In this document: in pieces, positions 48,555 through 59,285 of the stretch
Position numbering within the stretch: position 1 is the stretch's first letter
Layout: every line of letters begins with the position of its first letter
Assembly: GCF_023822065.1 (NCBI RefSeq)
Contig: NZ_CP084930.1
Location: 2,186,001 to 2,250,000 of the forward strand
Length of the DNA stretch: 64,000 bases
Source: Sphingomonas morindae
GTDB taxonomy: Bacteria > Pseudomonadota > Alphaproteobacteria > Sphingomonadales > Sphingomonadaceae
Direction: 5' to 3'
Translations under genes and position numbers: made by a program
Notes under the pieces: model-generated
What the model saw: only the letters and a program-made list of their open reading frames with translations
Databases searched by the model: none
What the model was told of the DNA's origin: nothing

Positions 48555-49249
48555 TGGGTCATAAGTCCAATCCGATCGGCATGCGCCTCCAGATCAACCG
48601 GACCTGGGACAGCCGCTGGTATGCCGACGGCGCCGATTATGGCCGCATGCTGCTGGAGGATCTCCGCATCCGCCAGTACATCTTCAAGTCGCTGCCGCAG
48701 GCCGCGATCTCGAAGGTGGTGATCGAGCGTCCGGCGAAGCTGTGCCGCATCTCCGTCTATGCCGCGCGCCCCGGCGTGATCATCGGCAAGAAGGGCGCGG
48801 ACATCGAGAAGCTGCGTCGCACGCTCGGCAAGATGACCGCGGCCGATGTGAGCCTGAACATCGTCGAGATCCGCAAGCCGGAGATCGACTCCAAGCTCGT
48901 CGCCCAGTCGGTGGCCGATCAGCTCGAGCGTCGCGTCGCCTTCCGCCGCGCGATGAAGCGCGCGGTGCAGTCGGCGCTGCGGCTCGGCGCCGAGGGCATC
49001 CGCATCACCTGCGCCGGCCGTCTGGGCGGCGCGGAGATCGCGCGCACCGAATGGTATCGCGAGGGCCGGGTGCCGCTGCACACGCTCCGCGCGAATATCG
49101 ACTATGCCGAGGCCGAGGCGCACACCGCCTATGGCGTGTGCGGTATCAAGGTCTGGATCTTCAAGGGTGAGATCCTGGGCCACGATCCGCTCGCGCAGGA
49201 CCGGCTGATGATGGAAGCTCAGACGTCCGGAGTTCGGCCGGCGCGCTGA
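48554..49249 (+). CDS. rpsC: 30S ribosomal protein S3
   Basis: 231 residues. [22 protein letters not shown]-type domain with [16 protein letters not shown], and C-terminal [20 protein letters not shown] and [18 protein letters not shown]. Shapes the mRNA entry channel. A 63-base gap follows. Confidence 0.98.
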   Translation: MGHKSNPIGMRLQINRTWDSRWYADGADYGRMLLEDLRIRQYIFKSLPQAAISKVVIERPAKLCRISVYAARPGVIIGKKGADIEKLRRTLGKMTAADVSLNIVEIRKPEIDSKLVAQSVADQLERRVAFRRAMKRAVQSALRLGAEGIRITCAGRLGGAEIARTEWYREGRVPLHTLRANIDYAEAEAHTAYGVCGIKVWIFKGEILGHDPLAQDRLMMEAQTSGVRPAR

Positions 49250-49312
49250 GGGGTGAATAACCCCCAGCTTGCCTGATCGACCGTCGTCACGGTGTCAGAA
49301 GGTAAGTAAGAC

Positions 49313-49750
49313 ATGCTGCAACCGAAGCGCACCAAGTTCCGCAAGGCCCATAAGGGCCGCATCCACGGCGATGCCAAGGGCGGAACCACGCTGAACCAGG
49401 GCGCCTATGGCCTGAAGGCCATGGAGCCCGAGCGGATCACCGCCCGCCAGATCGAGGCGGCGCGCCGCGCGATCACGCGCCACATCAAGCGCCAGGGCCG
49501 CCTGCACATCCGCATCTTCCCGGATGTGCCGGTTTCGTCCAAGCCCGCCGAAGTCCGCATGGGCTCGGGCAAGGGCGCGCCCGAATATTGGGTCGCCCGG
49601 GTGAAGCCCGGCCGGATCATCTTCGAGCTCGAAGGGGTCGCCGGCCCGCTCGCCGCCGAGGCGTTCAGCCGCGCGGCCGAGAAGCTGCCGATCAAGACCA
49701 AGGTCGTCGCCCGTCTCGGCGACACCAGCCATCTCGGCGGGGAGGCCTGA
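49313..49750 (+). CDS. rplP: 50S ribosomal protein L16
   Basis: 145 residues: [20 protein letters not shown] and the [37 protein letters not shown] region that contacts A-site tRNA. Good SD (AAGGTAAGT) upstream. Confidence 0.98.
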   Translation: MLQPKRTKFRKAHKGRIHGDAKGGTTLNQGAYGLKAMEPERITARQIEAARRAITRHIKRQGRLHIRIFPDVPVSSKPAEVRMGSGKGAPEYWVARVKPGRIIFELEGVAGPLAAEAFSRAAEKLPIKTKVVARLGDTSHLGGEA

Positions 49751-49756
49751 GGCACC

Positions 49757-49957
49757 ATGGCGAAGTATGACGACATCAAGACGGCTTCGGACGATCAGCT
49801 CACCACCCAGCTGGGCGAGCTGAAGCGCGAGGCTTTCAATCTGCGCTTCCAGGCGGCGACCGGCCAGCTCGAGAAGCCCGCCCGCGTGAAGGAGGTCCGC
49901 CGGACCATCGCGCGCATCAAGACCGCCCAGGCGCAGCGCGCCCGGGCCGCGAAGTAA
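49757..49957 (+). CDS. rpmC: 50S ribosomal protein L29
   Basis: 66 residues, two long helices: [20 protein letters not shown] and [19 protein letters not shown]. Lies next to L23 at the tunnel exit. Confidence 0.97.
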   Translation: MAKYDDIKTASDDQLTTQLGELKREAFNLRFQAATGQLEKPARVKEVRRTIARIKTAQAQRARAAK

Positions 49958-49969
49958 GGAGGAGCAGCC

Positions 49970-50242
49970 ATGCCGAAGCGCGTGCTGACCGGAACGGTGG
50001 TCTCCGACAAGACCGACAAGACCGTGGTCGTCTCCGTGGAGCGTCGTGTGAAGCACGAACTCTATGGCAAGATCATCAAGCGGTCGAAGAAGTATCACGC
50101 TCACGACGAGAACAACGAGTATCGCACCGGCGAGACCGTTCGGATCGAGGAGTGTGCGCCGATCTCGAAGCTGAAGACCTGGAAGGCGATTGAGCGCGTT
50201 GGCGCCCAGCTCGTCGCGCCGGTCCCCAGCGATAACGCCTGA
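49970..50242 (+). CDS. rpsQ: 30S ribosomal protein S17
   Basis: 90 residues; [20 protein letters not shown], and the OB-fold loop [20 protein letters not shown] are typical, with [23 protein letters not shown] precedes. Confidence 0.98.
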   Translation: MPKRVLTGTVVSDKTDKTVVVSVERRVKHELYGKIIKRSKKYHAHDENNEYRTGETVRIEECAPISKLKTWKAIERVGAQLVAPVPSDNA

Positions 50243-50259
50243 GCCGGAGGGACTGACTA

Positions 50260-50628
50260 ATGATTCAGATGCAGTCCAACCTGGACGTGGCCGATAACTC
50301 GGGCGCCAAGCGCGTCCAGTGCATCAAGGTGCTCGGCGGCTCCAAGCGTCGGTTCGCGACGGTCGGCGACATCATCGTCGTGTCGATCAAGGAAGCCGCT
50401 CCGCGCGGCAAGGTGAAGAAGGGCGACGTGCATCGCGCGGTCATCGTGCGCACCGCCAAGGACATTCACCGTCCGGACGGCTCGACGATCCGCTTCGACG
50501 GCAACGCCGCCGTCCTCGTCAACAAGAACGAGGAGCCGATCGGCACCCGTATCTTCGGCCCGGTGGTGCGCGAGCTCCGTGCCAAGAACCACATGAAGAT
50601 CATTTCGCTCGCGCCCGAGGTGCTGTGA
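50260..50628 (+). CDS. rplN: 50S ribosomal protein L14
   Basis: 122 residues: [20 protein letters not shown], and [14 protein letters not shown]-type ending ([15 protein letters not shown]). Contacts 16S rRNA in bridge B8. Confidence 0.98.
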   Translation: MIQMQSNLDVADNSGAKRVQCIKVLGGSKRRFATVGDIIVVSIKEAAPRGKVKKGDVHRAVIVRTAKDIHRPDGSTIRFDGNAAVLVNKNEEPIGTRIFGPVVRELRAKNHMKIISLAPEVL

Positions 50629-50629
50629 G

Positions 50630-50947
50630 ATGAGTGCGCTGAAGATCAAGAAGGGCGACCGCGTCGTCGTCCTGTCCGGCAAGGACAAGGGCAAGACCGG
50701 TGAGGTGACCAAGGCTCTCCCCAAGGAGAGCAAGGTGATCGTCGCCGGCGTGAACGTCGCGACCCGCCATCGCAAGCCGACCCAGGCCAATCCGCAGGGT
50801 GGCCTGGAGCGCGTCGAGGCGCCGCTCCATGTCTCCAAGGTCGCGATCGCGACCAAGGACGGCAAGCCGAGCCGCGTGCGTTTCGAGACGCAGGACGGCA
50901 AGAAGGTCCGCGTGGCCGTCAAGACCGGGGAGAAGATCGATGGCTGA
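50630..50947 (+). CDS. rplX: 50S ribosomal protein L24
   Basis: 105 residues with the KOW motif [20 protein letters not shown] at the N-terminus. Its last 8 bases overlap the rplE start (ATGGCTGA), so the pair is translationally coupled. Confidence 0.98.
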   Translation: MSALKIKKGDRVVVLSGKDKGKTGEVTKALPKESKVIVAGVNVATRHRKPTQANPQGGLERVEAPLHVSKVAIATKDGKPSRVRFETQDGKKVRVAVKTGEKIDG

Positions 50948-51521
50948 GTATAAGCCTCGTCTCCAGAAGCTGTACGAGGACACGGTCGCCGAGGCGATGA
51001 CGGCCAAGTTCGGCTACAAGAACAAGATGGAAGTGCCGAAGATCGAGAAGATCGTGCTCAACATGGGTGTCGGCGACGCCACCCAGGACAAGAAGCGCGT
51101 CGATCAGGCGGCCGCCGAGATGGAGCTGATCGCCGGCCAGAAGCCGGTGGTCACCAAGGCGAAGAAGTCGATCGCGCAGTTCAAGCTGCGCGAGGGCATG
51201 CCGATTGGCTGCAAGGTGACCCTGCGTCGCGAGCGGATGTACGAGTTTCTCGACCGCTTCGTGACCATCGCGCTGCCGCGCGTCCGCGACTTCCGGGGGC
51301 TCAACCCCAAGTCGTTCGATGGCCGGGGCAATTATGCGACTGGTCTCAAGGAGCAGCTGATCTTCCCGGAGATCAGCTACGACAAGGTCGACCGCGTGCG
51401 GGGCATGGACGTGATCATCACGACCACCGCCAAGACCGATGATGAGGCCCGCGAGCTGCTGCGTCTGTTCGGTTTCCCCTTCCCCCAGGAAGGTGGCACC
51501 GAGCAGAAGCAGGCGGCGTAA
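50940..51521 (+). CDS. rplE: 50S ribosomal protein L5
   Basis: 193 residues from ATG 50940 ([16 protein letters not shown]). [19 protein letters not shown] and [20 protein letters not shown] are characteristic. Binds 5S rRNA in the central protuberance. Confidence 0.98.
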   Translation: MAEYKPRLQKLYEDTVAEAMTAKFGYKNKMEVPKIEKIVLNMGVGDATQDKKRVDQAAAEMELIAGQKPVVTKAKKSIAQFKLREGMPIGCKVTLRRERMYEFLDRFVTIALPRVRDFRGLNPKSFDGRGNYATGLKEQLIFPEISYDKVDRVRGMDVIITTTAKTDDEARELLRLFGFPFPQEGGTEQKQAA

Positions 51522-51542
51522 CGGATAGGAAGAACTTAAGTC

Positions 51543-51848
51543 ATGGCGAAACTGAGTTCGATCAACAAGAACGAGCGTCGCAAGCAGCTCGTTAAGAAGT
51601 ATGCGGCGAAGTACGCGAAGCTGAAGGCGATCGCGAACGACCAGAGCCTGGATGAGGGTGAGCGGCTGATCGCGCGCCTTCGCCTGGCCGAGGTGCCGCG
51701 CAATGGTAACCCGACCCGGGTGCGCAACCGCTGCGAGCTGACGGGCCGCCCGCGTGCCTATCACCGCAAGTTCCGCCTCGCGCGCGTCATGCTGCGCGAT
51801 CTGGCGAACAAGGGGATGATCCCCGGCGTGGTCAAGTCGAGCTGGTAA
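51543..51848 (+). CDS. rpsN: 30S ribosomal protein S14
   Basis: 101 residues, the zinc-independent long form: [20 protein letters not shown] and [20 protein letters not shown], with no CxxC pairs. Confidence 0.98.
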   Translation: MAKLSSINKNERRKQLVKKYAAKYAKLKAIANDQSLDEGERLIARLRLAEVPRNGNPTRVRNRCELTGRPRAYHRKFRLARVMLRDLANKGMIPGVVKSSW

Positions 51849-51858
51849 GGGCAGACAA

Positions 51859-52254
51859 ATGGCGATCAACGATCCCGTGGGCGATCTGCTCACCCGCATC
51901 CGCAACGGCCAGCGCGCGCGCAAGGATTCCGTGCTCACGCCGGCGTCCAAGCTGCGTGCCCGTGTGCTCGACGTGCTCCAGCGCGAGGGCTATATCCGCG
52001 GCTACACCGAGGAGACTCTGAACGAGCATCCCGGCATCCGCATCGAGCTGAAATATTTCGAGGGCCAGCCGGCGATCCAGCATCTGGCGCGCGTCTCGAA
52101 GCCGGGTCGGCGCGTGTATAGCGGTTCCAAGGAGCTGCCGCGCGTCCGCAACGGGCTTGGCATCACCATCGTCTCGACGCCGAAGGGCGTTCTCTCCGAC
52201 GCGGAAGCGCGCGAGCAGAATGTCGGCGGCGAGGTTCTCGCGGAGGTCTTCTGA
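51859..52254 (+). CDS. rpsH: 30S ribosomal protein S8
   Basis: 131 residues: [20 protein letters not shown] and [20 protein letters not shown]. In E. coli S8 represses the spc operon. One-base TGATG overlap with rplF. Confidence 0.98.
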   Translation: MAINDPVGDLLTRIRNGQRARKDSVLTPASKLRARVLDVLQREGYIRGYTEETLNEHPGIRIELKYFEGQPAIQHLARVSKPGRRVYSGSKELPRVRNGLGITIVSTPKGVLSDAEAREQNVGGEVLAEVF

Positions 52255-52787
52255 TGAGCCGCATCGGTAAGAAGCCGGTCCCCGTGCCGGCCGGCGTCAC
52301 CGCCACCATCGCGGACGGTGCGCTGACCATGAAGGGCCCCAAGGGCGCGCTTGCGATCAAGCTCGCCGACGAGGTGACCTATTCGGTCGAAGAGGGCGCC
52401 GTTTCGGTCCAGCCCGCCAACGACACCAAGCGCGCGCGCTCCTTCTGGGGCATGCAGCGCACCCTGGTGCAGAATCTCGTGGTCGGCGTGACCGAGGGCT
52501 TCACCAAGACGCTGCAGATCACCGGCGTCGGCTACCGCGCCGCGGTTCAGGGCAAGAACCTGAAGCTGCAGCTCGGCTACAGCCATGACGTGGATTTCGC
52601 GATCCCCGAGGGCATCACCATCGTGACGCCCGATCCGGTGACCGTGAACATCAGCGGGATCGACAAGCAGAAGGTCGGCCAGGTCGCCGCCGAGATCCGC
52701 CGCTGGCGCAAGCCGGAGCCCTATAAGGGCAAGGGCATCAAGTATGCGGGCGAGTTCATCTTCCGCAAGGAAGGCAAGAAGAAGTAA
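52254..52787 (+). CDS. rplF: 50S ribosomal protein L6
   Basis: 177 residues: [40 protein letters not shown] and the C-terminal [20 protein letters not shown]. One base separates it from rplR. Confidence 0.98.
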   Translation: MSRIGKKPVPVPAGVTATIADGALTMKGPKGALAIKLADEVTYSVEEGAVSVQPANDTKRARSFWGMQRTLVQNLVVGVTEGFTKTLQITGVGYRAAVQGKNLKLQLGYSHDVDFAIPEGITIVTPDPVTVNISGIDKQKVGQVAAEIRRWRKPEPYKGKGIKYAGEFIFRKEGKKK

Positions 52788-52788
52788 G

Positions 52789-53148
52789 ATGGCCAAGCAG
52801 CTCTCCCTCTTCGCCAAGCGGCGCCAGCGCGTCCGCACCGCCCTCCGCGCCAAGGCGGGTGGCCGTCCGCGTCTGTCGATCCACCGCTCGGGGCGTCACA
52901 TCTACGCCCAGGTGATCGACGACAGCGCCGGCCGGACCGTCGCCTCGGCCTCGACGATCGACAAGGACGTCAAGGGCCAGGGCTCGGGCGCCGGGATCAA
53001 GGCCGCCGCCGAGGTGGGCAAGCGCGTCGCCGAGCGCGCCAAGGCCGCCGGCATCTCCACGGTCGTGTTCGATCGTGGCGGCTTCCTCTTCCATGGGCGC
53101 GTCAAGGCGCTCGCCGATGCCGCCCGTGAGGGCGGTCTGGAGTTCTGA
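52789..53148 (+). CDS. rplR: 50S ribosomal protein L18
   Basis: 119 residues from ATG 52789 ([16 protein letters not shown]). [20 protein letters not shown] and the ending [20 protein letters not shown]. Binds 5S rRNA. Stop overlaps the rpsE start. Confidence 0.98.
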   Translation: MAKQLSLFAKRRQRVRTALRAKAGGRPRLSIHRSGRHIYAQVIDDSAGRTVASASTIDKDVKGQGSGAGIKAAAEVGKRVAERAKAAGISTVVFDRGGFLFHGRVKALADAAREGGLEF

Positions 53149-53852
53149 TGATGGCTGACGAAACGCAGACCGAAGCGCCCGTCGAGGCGACCGCTGCGCC
53201 GGAAGGTGCGCGCGAGGCCCGTGGCCCGCGCGGCGGCCGCGGCCGTGGTGGCGGCGACCGGGGCGGCCGTGGCCGCGATGGTCGCGGCCGTCGCGACGAT
53301 CGCCGCAACCAGGAAGAGGGCGGCGAGGAATTCGTCGAGAAGCTCGTCCACATCAACCGCGTCTCGAAGACGGTGAAGGGCGGCAAGCGCTTCGGCTTCG
53401 CGGCGCTGGTCGTGGTCGGCGACGCCAAGGGCCGGGTCGGCTTCGGCCATGGCAAGGCGCGCGAGGTGCCCGAGGCCATCTCCAAGGCGACCGCCTCGGC
53501 CAAGAAGGCGATGATCCGCGTGCCGCTCAAGGAAGGGCGCACGCTGCACCATGACGGCGCGGGCCATTTCGGCGCGGGCCAGGTCTATGTGCGGTCGGCG
53601 CCGCAGGGCACCGGCATCATCGCCGGCGGTCCGATGCGCGCCATCTTCGAGTCGCTCGGCGTCCACGACGTGGTCACCAAGTCGACCGGCACGCAGAACC
53701 CGTACAACATGATCCGCGCCACCTTCGAGGCGCTCAAGGATCAGACCAGCCCCAAGTCGGTCGCGGCGCGCCGCGGCAAGAAGATTGCGGACCTGCTCGG
53801 CCGCGGCGGTTCGCACACCGCCGAGGCGGATGCCGCCGCCATCGTGGAGTGA
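53148..53852 (+). CDS. rpsE: 30S ribosomal protein S5 with RG-rich N-terminal extension
   Basis: 234 residues. The conserved S5 body starts at about residue 60 ([20 protein letters not shown]) and includes [20 protein letters not shown]. Before it lies an Arg/Gly-rich stretch (about residues 22-53) such as [12 protein letters not shown] and [10 protein letters not shown], an extension common in alphaproteobacteria, longer than the E. coli protein. S5 guards mRNA entry and decoding fidelity. ATG 53151 is an alternative start. Confidence 0.97.
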   Translation: MMADETQTEAPVEATAAPEGAREARGPRGGRGRGGGDRGGRGRDGRGRRDDRRNQEEGGEEFVEKLVHINRVSKTVKGGKRFGFAALVVVGDAKGRVGFGHGKAREVPEAISKATASAKKAMIRVPLKEGRTLHHDGAGHFGAGQVYVRSAPQGTGIIAGGPMRAIFESLGVHDVVTKSTGTQNPYNMIRATFEALKDQTSPKSVAARRGKKIADLLGRGGSHTAEADAAAIVE

Positions 53853-53857
53853 CGATC

Positions 53858-54037
53858 ATGGCGACCATCAAGGTGACGCAGACCGGATCGCCGATCCGGC
53901 GGACCCAGGATCAGCGTGCGACGCTGATCGGCCTGGGCCTGAACAAGATGCACCGGAGCCGCGAGCTCGAGGACACCCCCGAGGTGCGCGGCATGATCCG
54001 CAAGGTGCAGCATATGGTGACGGTGAGCGAGGCCTGA
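53858..54037 (+). CDS. rpmD: 50S ribosomal protein L30
   Basis: 59 residues from ATG 53858: [20 protein letters not shown] and [20 protein letters not shown]. 5 bases after rpsE. A 176-base gap without a gene follows, with a weak promoter-like TTGCAG...CTAAGG (54114-54140) before rplO. Confidence 0.97.
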   Translation: MATIKVTQTGSPIRRTQDQRATLIGLGLNKMHRSRELEDTPEVRGMIRKVQHMVTVSEA

Positions 54038-54213
54038 GCCTCGCCATCGGCGGCGCCGCCTCGCGGGTGGCGCGGCCTTGCGGCGGCGGCGCCTGGCCGG
54101 TTCCAAATCCGCTTTGCAGCGGAGGCGGGATGGGCTAAGGGCCGCCGCTCCCATTTTATCGACGGGGCGGCCGGGCCGCCCATGCGCGACCATAGCGAAA
54201 GCGAGTGCAAGAC

Positions 54214-54744
54214 ATGAAGCTGAACGACATCCGCGACAATCAGGGTGCCCGCAAGTCCCGCGTCCGCGTGGGCCGGGGCATCGGCTCGGGCCTGGGCAAG
54301 ACCGCCGGCCGCGGCCAGAAGGGCCAGAAGAGCCGCGAGGGCGTCTCGATCAAGGGCTTCGAGGGCGGTCAGATGCCGCTCCACATGCGGCTGCCGAAGC
54401 GCGGCTTCAACAATATCTTCGCCAAGGATTATGCCGAGGTGAATCTCGGCCAGATCCAGGCGCTGGTCGATGCCGGCACGCTGGCCACCGACGGCACCAT
54501 CGATCATGCCGCGCTCAAGGCGGCGGGTGTCGCGCGCGGCGGCAAGGATGGCGTGCGCCTGCTCGGCAAGGGCGCGATCACGGCGGCGGTGCGCTTCCGC
54601 GTGGCGGGCGCATCGGCCTCGGCCAAGGCGGCGGTGGAAGCCGCCGGCGGCGCGGTGGAGGTGATCGAGGTGGTTCCGGCCGCCGAGAAGGCCGCCGCCA
54701 AGAAGAACAGCGTGCGCGACGCCAAGAAGGCCGCCCGCGCCTGA
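54214..54744 (+). CDS. rplO: 50S ribosomal protein L15
   Basis: 176 residues from ATG 54214 ([20 protein letters not shown]); GTG 54205 is less likely. [20 protein letters not shown] and [17 protein letters not shown] are typical. The tail after residue ~150 ([19 protein letters not shown]) is an Ala/Lys extension. Confidence 0.97.
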   Translation: MKLNDIRDNQGARKSRVRVGRGIGSGLGKTAGRGQKGQKSREGVSIKGFEGGQMPLHMRLPKRGFNNIFAKDYAEVNLGQIQALVDAGTLATDGTIDHAALKAAGVARGGKDGVRLLGKGAITAAVRFRVAGASASAKAAVEAAGGAVEVIEVVPAAEKAAAKKNSVRDAKKAARA

Positions 54745-54864
54745 TCGGCGCCGGCCGCCGGGCTTTGGCGATCGGGGCTTAGACAAGCCGGACGATCGCT
54801 ACTATGAGGCGGCGGGCGCGACCTTGCGTCCCGCCGTCTTTCCGTTTCGGGGACTCTGAACTTC

Positions 54865-56232
54865 ATGGCAACCGCCGCCAACCAGATGGCCGCCGGCCTC
54901 AGCCTTTCCAAATTCGCCCAGGCGGGCGATCTGAAGAAGCGGCTGTGGTTCACCGTGGGCGCGCTGATCATCTTCCGCCTGCTCAGCTTCGTGCCGCTGC
55001 CCGGCATCGATCCCCGCGCGCTCAACTCGCTGTTCCAGCGGACCAATGGCGGCGTGCTGGACTTTTTCAACACCTTCTCCGGCGGCTCGCTGCACCGCAT
55101 GAGCCTGATCGCGCTCGGCGTGATGCCCTACATCACCGCCTCGATCGTGGTGCAGCTCTCGACCTCGCTTTCGCCCCAGCTTGAGGCGATCAAGAAGGAA
55201 GGCGAGAGCGGGCGGAAGAAGCTCAATCAATATACTCGCTATCTCACCGTGCTGCTCACCGCCGTGCAGGGCTATTTCATCGCTGTCGGCCTTGAGGGCT
55301 GGGGCGCGTCCAACGGCGTGTCGGCGGTGGTCGAGCCGGGCATGATCTTCCGCATCTCCACCGTCATCTCGCTGATCGGCGGCACCATGTTCCTGATGTG
55401 GCTGGGCGAGCAGATCACCAGCCGCGGCATCGGCAACGGCGTCTCGCTCATCATCATGGCCGGCATCGTCAGCCAGTTCCCGACCGTGATCAGCAATTTG
55501 CTGGAAAGCGGCCGGACCGGCGCCATCTCGCCGCTGGTGATCGCGCTGGCGCTGGGCGGCTCCTTCGCGCTGATCGCCTTCATCTGCTTCATGGAGCGCG
55601 CGGTCCGCAAGGTGCTGATCCAATATCCCAAGCGCCAGACGGCGCGGGGCATGATGCAGGGCGACAAGAGCTATCTGCCGCTCAAGATCAACACCTCGGG
55701 CGTGATCCCGCCGATCTTCGCCTCCTCGCTGCTGCTGATGCCGCTCACCATCGCCCAGTTCGCGGGCAATCGGGTGCAGGGGCAGGGCTGGTGGTCGGAT
55801 GCGCTGATCACCATGACGACCTCGCTCCAGCGCGGCGCGCCGCTCTACATGGCGCTCTACGCCGTCGGCATCATCTTCTTCTGCTTCTTCTACACGGCCG
55901 TGGTGTTCAACCCGGAGGAGACTGCGGACAATCTGAAGCGCTATGGCGGCTTCATCCCCGGCATCCGCCCGGGCAAGGCGACCGGCGACTATCTCGATTA
56001 TGTGCTCACCCGCATCACCGTGATCGGCGCCGCCTATCTGACGGTGATCTGCCTGCTGCCCGAATTCGCCGAAAAGGCGGTGAGCCTGCCGACCATGGCG
56101 CTCGGCGGCACCAGCCTGCTGATCGTGGTTAATGTCACCATGGACACGGTGACGCAGATCCAGAGCCATCTGCTCGCCCATCAATATGGCGATCTGATCA
56201 AGAAGGCGAAGCTGAGGGGCCGCGTGCGCTGA
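54865..56232 (+). CDS. secY: Preprotein translocase subunit SecY
   Basis: 455 residues with ten membrane helices. LIIFRLLSFVPLPGIDP at TM1, the plug region NTFSGGSLHRMSLIALGVMP, MWLGEQITSRGIGNGVSLII and PRPGKATGDYLDYVLTRIT-type C-terminal loop. Core of the Sec channel for export and membrane insertion. Located 120 bases after rplO in the spc cluster. Confidence 0.98.
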   Translation: MATAANQMAAGLSLSKFAQAGDLKKRLWFTVGALIIFRLLSFVPLPGIDPRALNSLFQRTNGGVLDFFNTFSGGSLHRMSLIALGVMPYITASIVVQLSTSLSPQLEAIKKEGESGRKKLNQYTRYLTVLLTAVQGYFIAVGLEGWGASNGVSAVVEPGMIFRISTVISLIGGTMFLMWLGEQITSRGIGNGVSLIIMAGIVSQFPTVISNLLESGRTGAISPLVIALALGGSFALIAFICFMERAVRKVLIQYPKRQTARGMMQGDKSYLPLKINTSGVIPPIFASSLLLMPLTIAQFAGNRVQGQGWWSDALITMTTSLQRGAPLYMALYAVGIIFFCFFYTAVVFNPEETADNLKRYGGFIPGIRPGKATGDYLDYVLTRITVIGAAYLTVICLLPEFAEKAVSLPTMALGGTSLLIVVNVTMDTVTQIQSHLLAHQYGDLIKKAKLRGRVR

Positions 56233-56267
56233 GGCGCACGCCGGAATAGCAGGGAGGGGACGCGCGA

Positions 56268-56915
56268 ATGAACATCATCCTGCTCGGGCCGCCGGGGGCG
56301 GGCAAGGGCACCCAGGCGCAACGGCTCGTGCACGAGCGCGGCATGGTCCAGCTCTCGACGGGGGACATGCTGCGCGCCGCGATCAAGGCGGGTTCGCCGG
56401 TCGGGCTTCAGGCCAAGGCGGTGATGGAAGCGGGCGCGCTCGTCTCCGATGCGATCGTGTCGGGCATCATCGGCGAGCGGCTCGATCAGCCCGACACCGA
56501 GAAGGGCGCGATCTTCGACGGCTATCCCCGCACCCAGGCGCAGGCCGAGGCGCTGGACGCGCTGCTCGCCACGCGCGGCCGCGTGCTCGACCGGGTGATC
56601 GAGCTTGAGGTGGACGAGGATGCGCTGGTGGCGCGGATCGTCGGCCGCTTCACCTGCGCGGTGTGCGGCACGGGCTATCACGATGTGTTCAAGCTGCCGC
56701 GCGTGCCGGGCGTGTGCGACGTGTGCGGCGCGACCGAGTTCAAGCGCCGGCCCGACGATAATGAGGCGACGGTGCGCACGCGCATGGCCGAATATCGCGC
56801 CAAGACCGCGCCGATCCTGCCCTATTACGAGGCCAAGGGCCTGGTCAGCCGGGTCGACGGCATGGCCGATATTGAGGCCGTGGGCGCCGCGATCGACGCG
56901 CTGCTCGACGGCTGA
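56268..56915 (+). CDS. adk: Adenylate kinase (long form with zinc lid)
   Basis: 215 residues. P-loop NIILLGPPGAGKGTQAQRL, DGYPRTQAQAEAL, and a lid carrying four cysteines (TCAVCGTGYHD and VCDVCGA) as in zinc-binding long-form adenylate kinases. Interconverts 2 ADP with ATP and AMP. SecY-adk pairing is typical. 242 bases to rpsM, where a promoter and leader lie. Confidence 0.97.
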   Translation: MNIILLGPPGAGKGTQAQRLVHERGMVQLSTGDMLRAAIKAGSPVGLQAKAVMEAGALVSDAIVSGIIGERLDQPDTEKGAIFDGYPRTQAQAEALDALLATRGRVLDRVIELEVDEDALVARIVGRFTCAVCGTGYHDVFKLPRVPGVCDVCGATEFKRRPDDNEATVRTRMAEYRAKTAPILPYYEAKGLVSRVDGMADIEAVGAAIDALLDG

Positions 56916-56982
56916 GCCGCACGGCCCGGCGTCCGCGCAAAACCTTGCACGGAACCAAATCGCCGATCGGCGCGCGCCTCGC

Positions 56983-57011
56983 TTGACGGGGCCCGAGTCG
57001 GTCTTTATGAG
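56983..57011 (+). promoter_or_regulatory. Promoter of the rpsM-rplQ (alpha) operon
   Basis: TTGACG (56983-56988) and TATGAG (57006-57011) are separated by exactly 17 bases. The predicted transcript would carry a leader of about 140 bases before the rpsM ATG at 57158. Confidence 0.6.
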
Positions 57012-57058
57012 CGCCCAATCCCGAAACCCGGCGTCCGGCGGTGCGCGTTCATGCGCGC

Positions 57059-57092
57059 GCCGGCCTTCCTCCGTACCGGCGGACCGGCTTTT
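57059..57092 (+). promoter_or_regulatory. Terminator-like hairpin in the rpsM leader
   Basis: GCCGG (57059-57063) pairs with CCGGC (57084-57088), with a further C-G pair inside, followed directly by TTTT (57089-57092). A GCGCG/CGCGC dyad lies just upstream (57043-57058). This could be an attenuator controlling the alpha operon. Confidence 0.45.
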
Positions 57093-57157
57093 CGGGTCGA
57101 AGCGACGAGATGGGGCGCCTGGCCAGGGTGCCCTGTGGAGCAGGAGTTAAACGTCAC

Positions 57158-57526
57158 ATGGCACGTATTGCGGGTGTCAACATCCCGACCAACAAGCGCG
57201 TCGAGATCGCGCTGACCTATATCCACGGCATCGGTCCGGCCAAGGCCAAGGAAATCACCGGCAAGCTCGGCATCGCGCGCGAGCGCCGCGTGCAGGACCT
57301 GTCCGACCAGGAAGTGCTGCAGATCCGCGAGGCGATCGACGCCGGCTACACCGTGGAGGGCGATCTCCGTCGCCAGACCGCGATGAACATCAAGCGGCTG
57401 ATGGATCTCGCCTGCTATCGCGGCCTGCGCCACCGCAAGGGTCTGCCGGTCCGCGGCCAGCGCACGCACACCAATGCGCGCACCCGCAAGGGCAAGGCCA
57501 AGCCGATCGCCGGCAAGAAGAAGTAA
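57158..57526 (+). CDS. rpsM: 30S ribosomal protein S13
   Basis: 122 residues from ATG 57158 ([20 protein letters not shown]), [19 protein letters not shown], and C-terminal [27 protein letters not shown]. First gene after the leader; rpmJ, often between secY and rpsM, is not here. Confidence 0.98.
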   Translation: MARIAGVNIPTNKRVEIALTYIHGIGPAKAKEITGKLGIARERRVQDLSDQEVLQIREAIDAGYTVEGDLRRQTAMNIKRLMDLACYRGLRHRKGLPVRGQRTHTNARTRKGKAKPIAGKKK

Positions 57527-57622
57527 GCGGCTCGCGTCGGCCGCCCGGCGGCCGATGCCCCTGCTTCGCGCCGGCCGGCCGCGCGGCCCCGGCGATCCAC
57601 GAGATCAAGGTCAGGATTATCA

Positions 57623-58012
57623 ATGGCACGTGAACCGCAGCGCCTTCGCCGTCGCGAGCGCAAGAACATCACCGCCGGCGTCGCCCATGTGAACGCCAGC
57701 TTCAACAACACCATGATCACCATCACCGATGCGCAGGGCAATGCGATCGCCTGGTCCTCCTCGGGCATGATGGGCTTCAAGGGCTCGCGCAAGTCGACGC
57801 CCTATGCGGCGCAGGTCGCCGCCGAGGATGCCGGCAAGAAGGCCGCCGAACATGGTGTCCGCACCCTCGAGGTCGAGGTGAAGGGTCCGGGCTCGGGCCG
57901 TGAATCGGCGCTGCGCGCGCTCCAGGCCGTGGGCTTCCAGATCACCTCGATCCGCGACGTGACGCCGATCCCGCACAACGGTGTCCGTCCGTCCAAGCGT
58001 CGCCGCGTCTGA
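57623..58012 (+). CDS. rpsK: 30S ribosomal protein S11
   Basis: 129 residues: [20 protein letters not shown] and [18 protein letters not shown]. Contacts the E-site codon in the platform. Next ribosomal gene rpsD, present here in many bacteria, is absent. Confidence 0.98.
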   Translation: MAREPQRLRRRERKNITAGVAHVNASFNNTMITITDAQGNAIAWSSSGMMGFKGSRKSTPYAAQVAAEDAGKKAAEHGVRTLEVEVKGPGSGRESALRALQAVGFQITSIRDVTPIPHNGVRPSKRRRV

Positions 58013-58103
58013 TCGACAGTTCCGGCCGGGGTCGTGTGGCTCCGCGCCGTATTTCCGGCCGGGGGCGGACGCGCCACCCGGCCCAACCCTTGAGGGAAGA
58101 CAC

Positions 58104-59171
58104 ATGGCCGTCAACGCCAAGAACTGGCAGGAACTGAAGAAGCCGAACGGCCTCGAGAAGAAGGCCGGCGGCGACACCAAGCGCCGCGCCACCTTCGTCG
58201 CCGAGCCGCTGGAGCGCGGCTTCGGTCTGACGCTCGGCAATGCGCTTCGCCGCGTTCTGCTCTCGTCGCTTCAGGGCGCCGCCGTCACCTCGATCAAGAT
58301 CGAGAATGTGCTGCACGAATTCTCGTCGCTGGCGGGCGTGCGCGAGGACGTGACCGACATCGTTCTCAACGTCAAGCAGATCGCCCTGCGGATGCAGGGT
58401 GAGGGCACCAAGCGGCTCCAGCTCACCGCCACCGGCCCGGCCGAGGTGACCGCGGGGATGATCGCCACCACCGGCGATATCGAGGTGATGAACCCCGATC
58501 TGGTGATCTGCCATCTCGATAATGGCGCGACGCTCAACATGGAGCTGACCGCCGCCGCCGGCAAAGGCTATGTCGCCGCCGCGATGAACCGTCCGGCCGA
58601 TGCGCCGATCGGTCTCATCCCGGTCGATGCGCTCTACTCGCCGGTCCGTCAGGTCGCCTACAAGGTCGAGAACACCCGCGTCGGCCAGGAACTGGACTAT
58701 GACAAGCTGACGCTCACCGTCGAGACCGACGGCACCGTCACGCCCGAGGACGCGCTCGCCTATGCCGCGCGCATCCTGCAGGACCAGCTCCAGCTCTTCG
58801 TGCATTTCGACGAGGGCATGCCGCTCTCGGCCGGGGTGCCGCAGATGGCCGGCATCGCCGCGCCGGCGCCGGGCGCCGAGCCCGAGGCCGACGCCAACCA
58901 GCTCAACCGCTACCTGCTCAAGAAGGTGGACGAGCTGGAGCTTTCGGTGCGTTCGGCCAACTGCCTGAAGAACGACAATATCATCTATATCGGCGATCTC
59001 GTGCAGAAGACCGAGGCGGAGATGCTCCGCACCCCGAATTTCGGGCGCAAGTCTCTGAACGAGATCAAGGAAGTCCTTTCCTCCATGGGCCTGCGGCTCG
59101 GCATGGATATCCCCGGCTGGCCGCCGGAGAATATCGAGGAAATGGCGAAGAAGCTCGAGCAGGAATATTGA
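58104..59171 (+). CDS. rpoA: RNA polymerase alpha subunit
   Basis: 355 residues from ATG 58104. [20 protein letters not shown] and [20 protein letters not shown] of the assembly domain, then the flexible linker ([10 protein letters not shown]) and the C-terminal domain [20 protein letters not shown] with the UP-element-binding helix and [30 protein letters not shown] precedes. Downstream lie two hairpins before rplQ. Confidence 0.98.
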   Translation: MAVNAKNWQELKKPNGLEKKAGGDTKRRATFVAEPLERGFGLTLGNALRRVLLSSLQGAAVTSIKIENVLHEFSSLAGVREDVTDIVLNVKQIALRMQGEGTKRLQLTATGPAEVTAGMIATTGDIEVMNPDLVICHLDNGATLNMELTAAAGKGYVAAAMNRPADAPIGLIPVDALYSPVRQVAYKVENTRVGQELDYDKLTLTVETDGTVTPEDALAYAARILQDQLQLFVHFDEGMPLSAGVPQMAGIAAPAPGAEPEADANQLNRYLLKKVDELELSVRSANCLKNDNIIYIGDLVQKTEAEMLRTPNFGRKSLNEIKEVLSSMGLRLGMDIPGWPPENIEEMAKKLEQEY

Positions 59172-59285
59172 TCCTGCCGGCTCCGCCCAGTCTCGGGCGG
59201 GGCGCAAGGGTGAGGGCGGTGCCCTGTTCCACCGCCCGGTCCGGAGTACCTGAAACGGCTCCGGGACGAACATGAGGACTATACC

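Noticed and set aside
56916-57157. Missing rpmJ (L36) between adk and rpsM
   Set aside because: No 37-41 residue Cys-bearing L36 frame was seen; it is commonly located elsewhere in alphaproteobacteria, so absence is not an anomaly.
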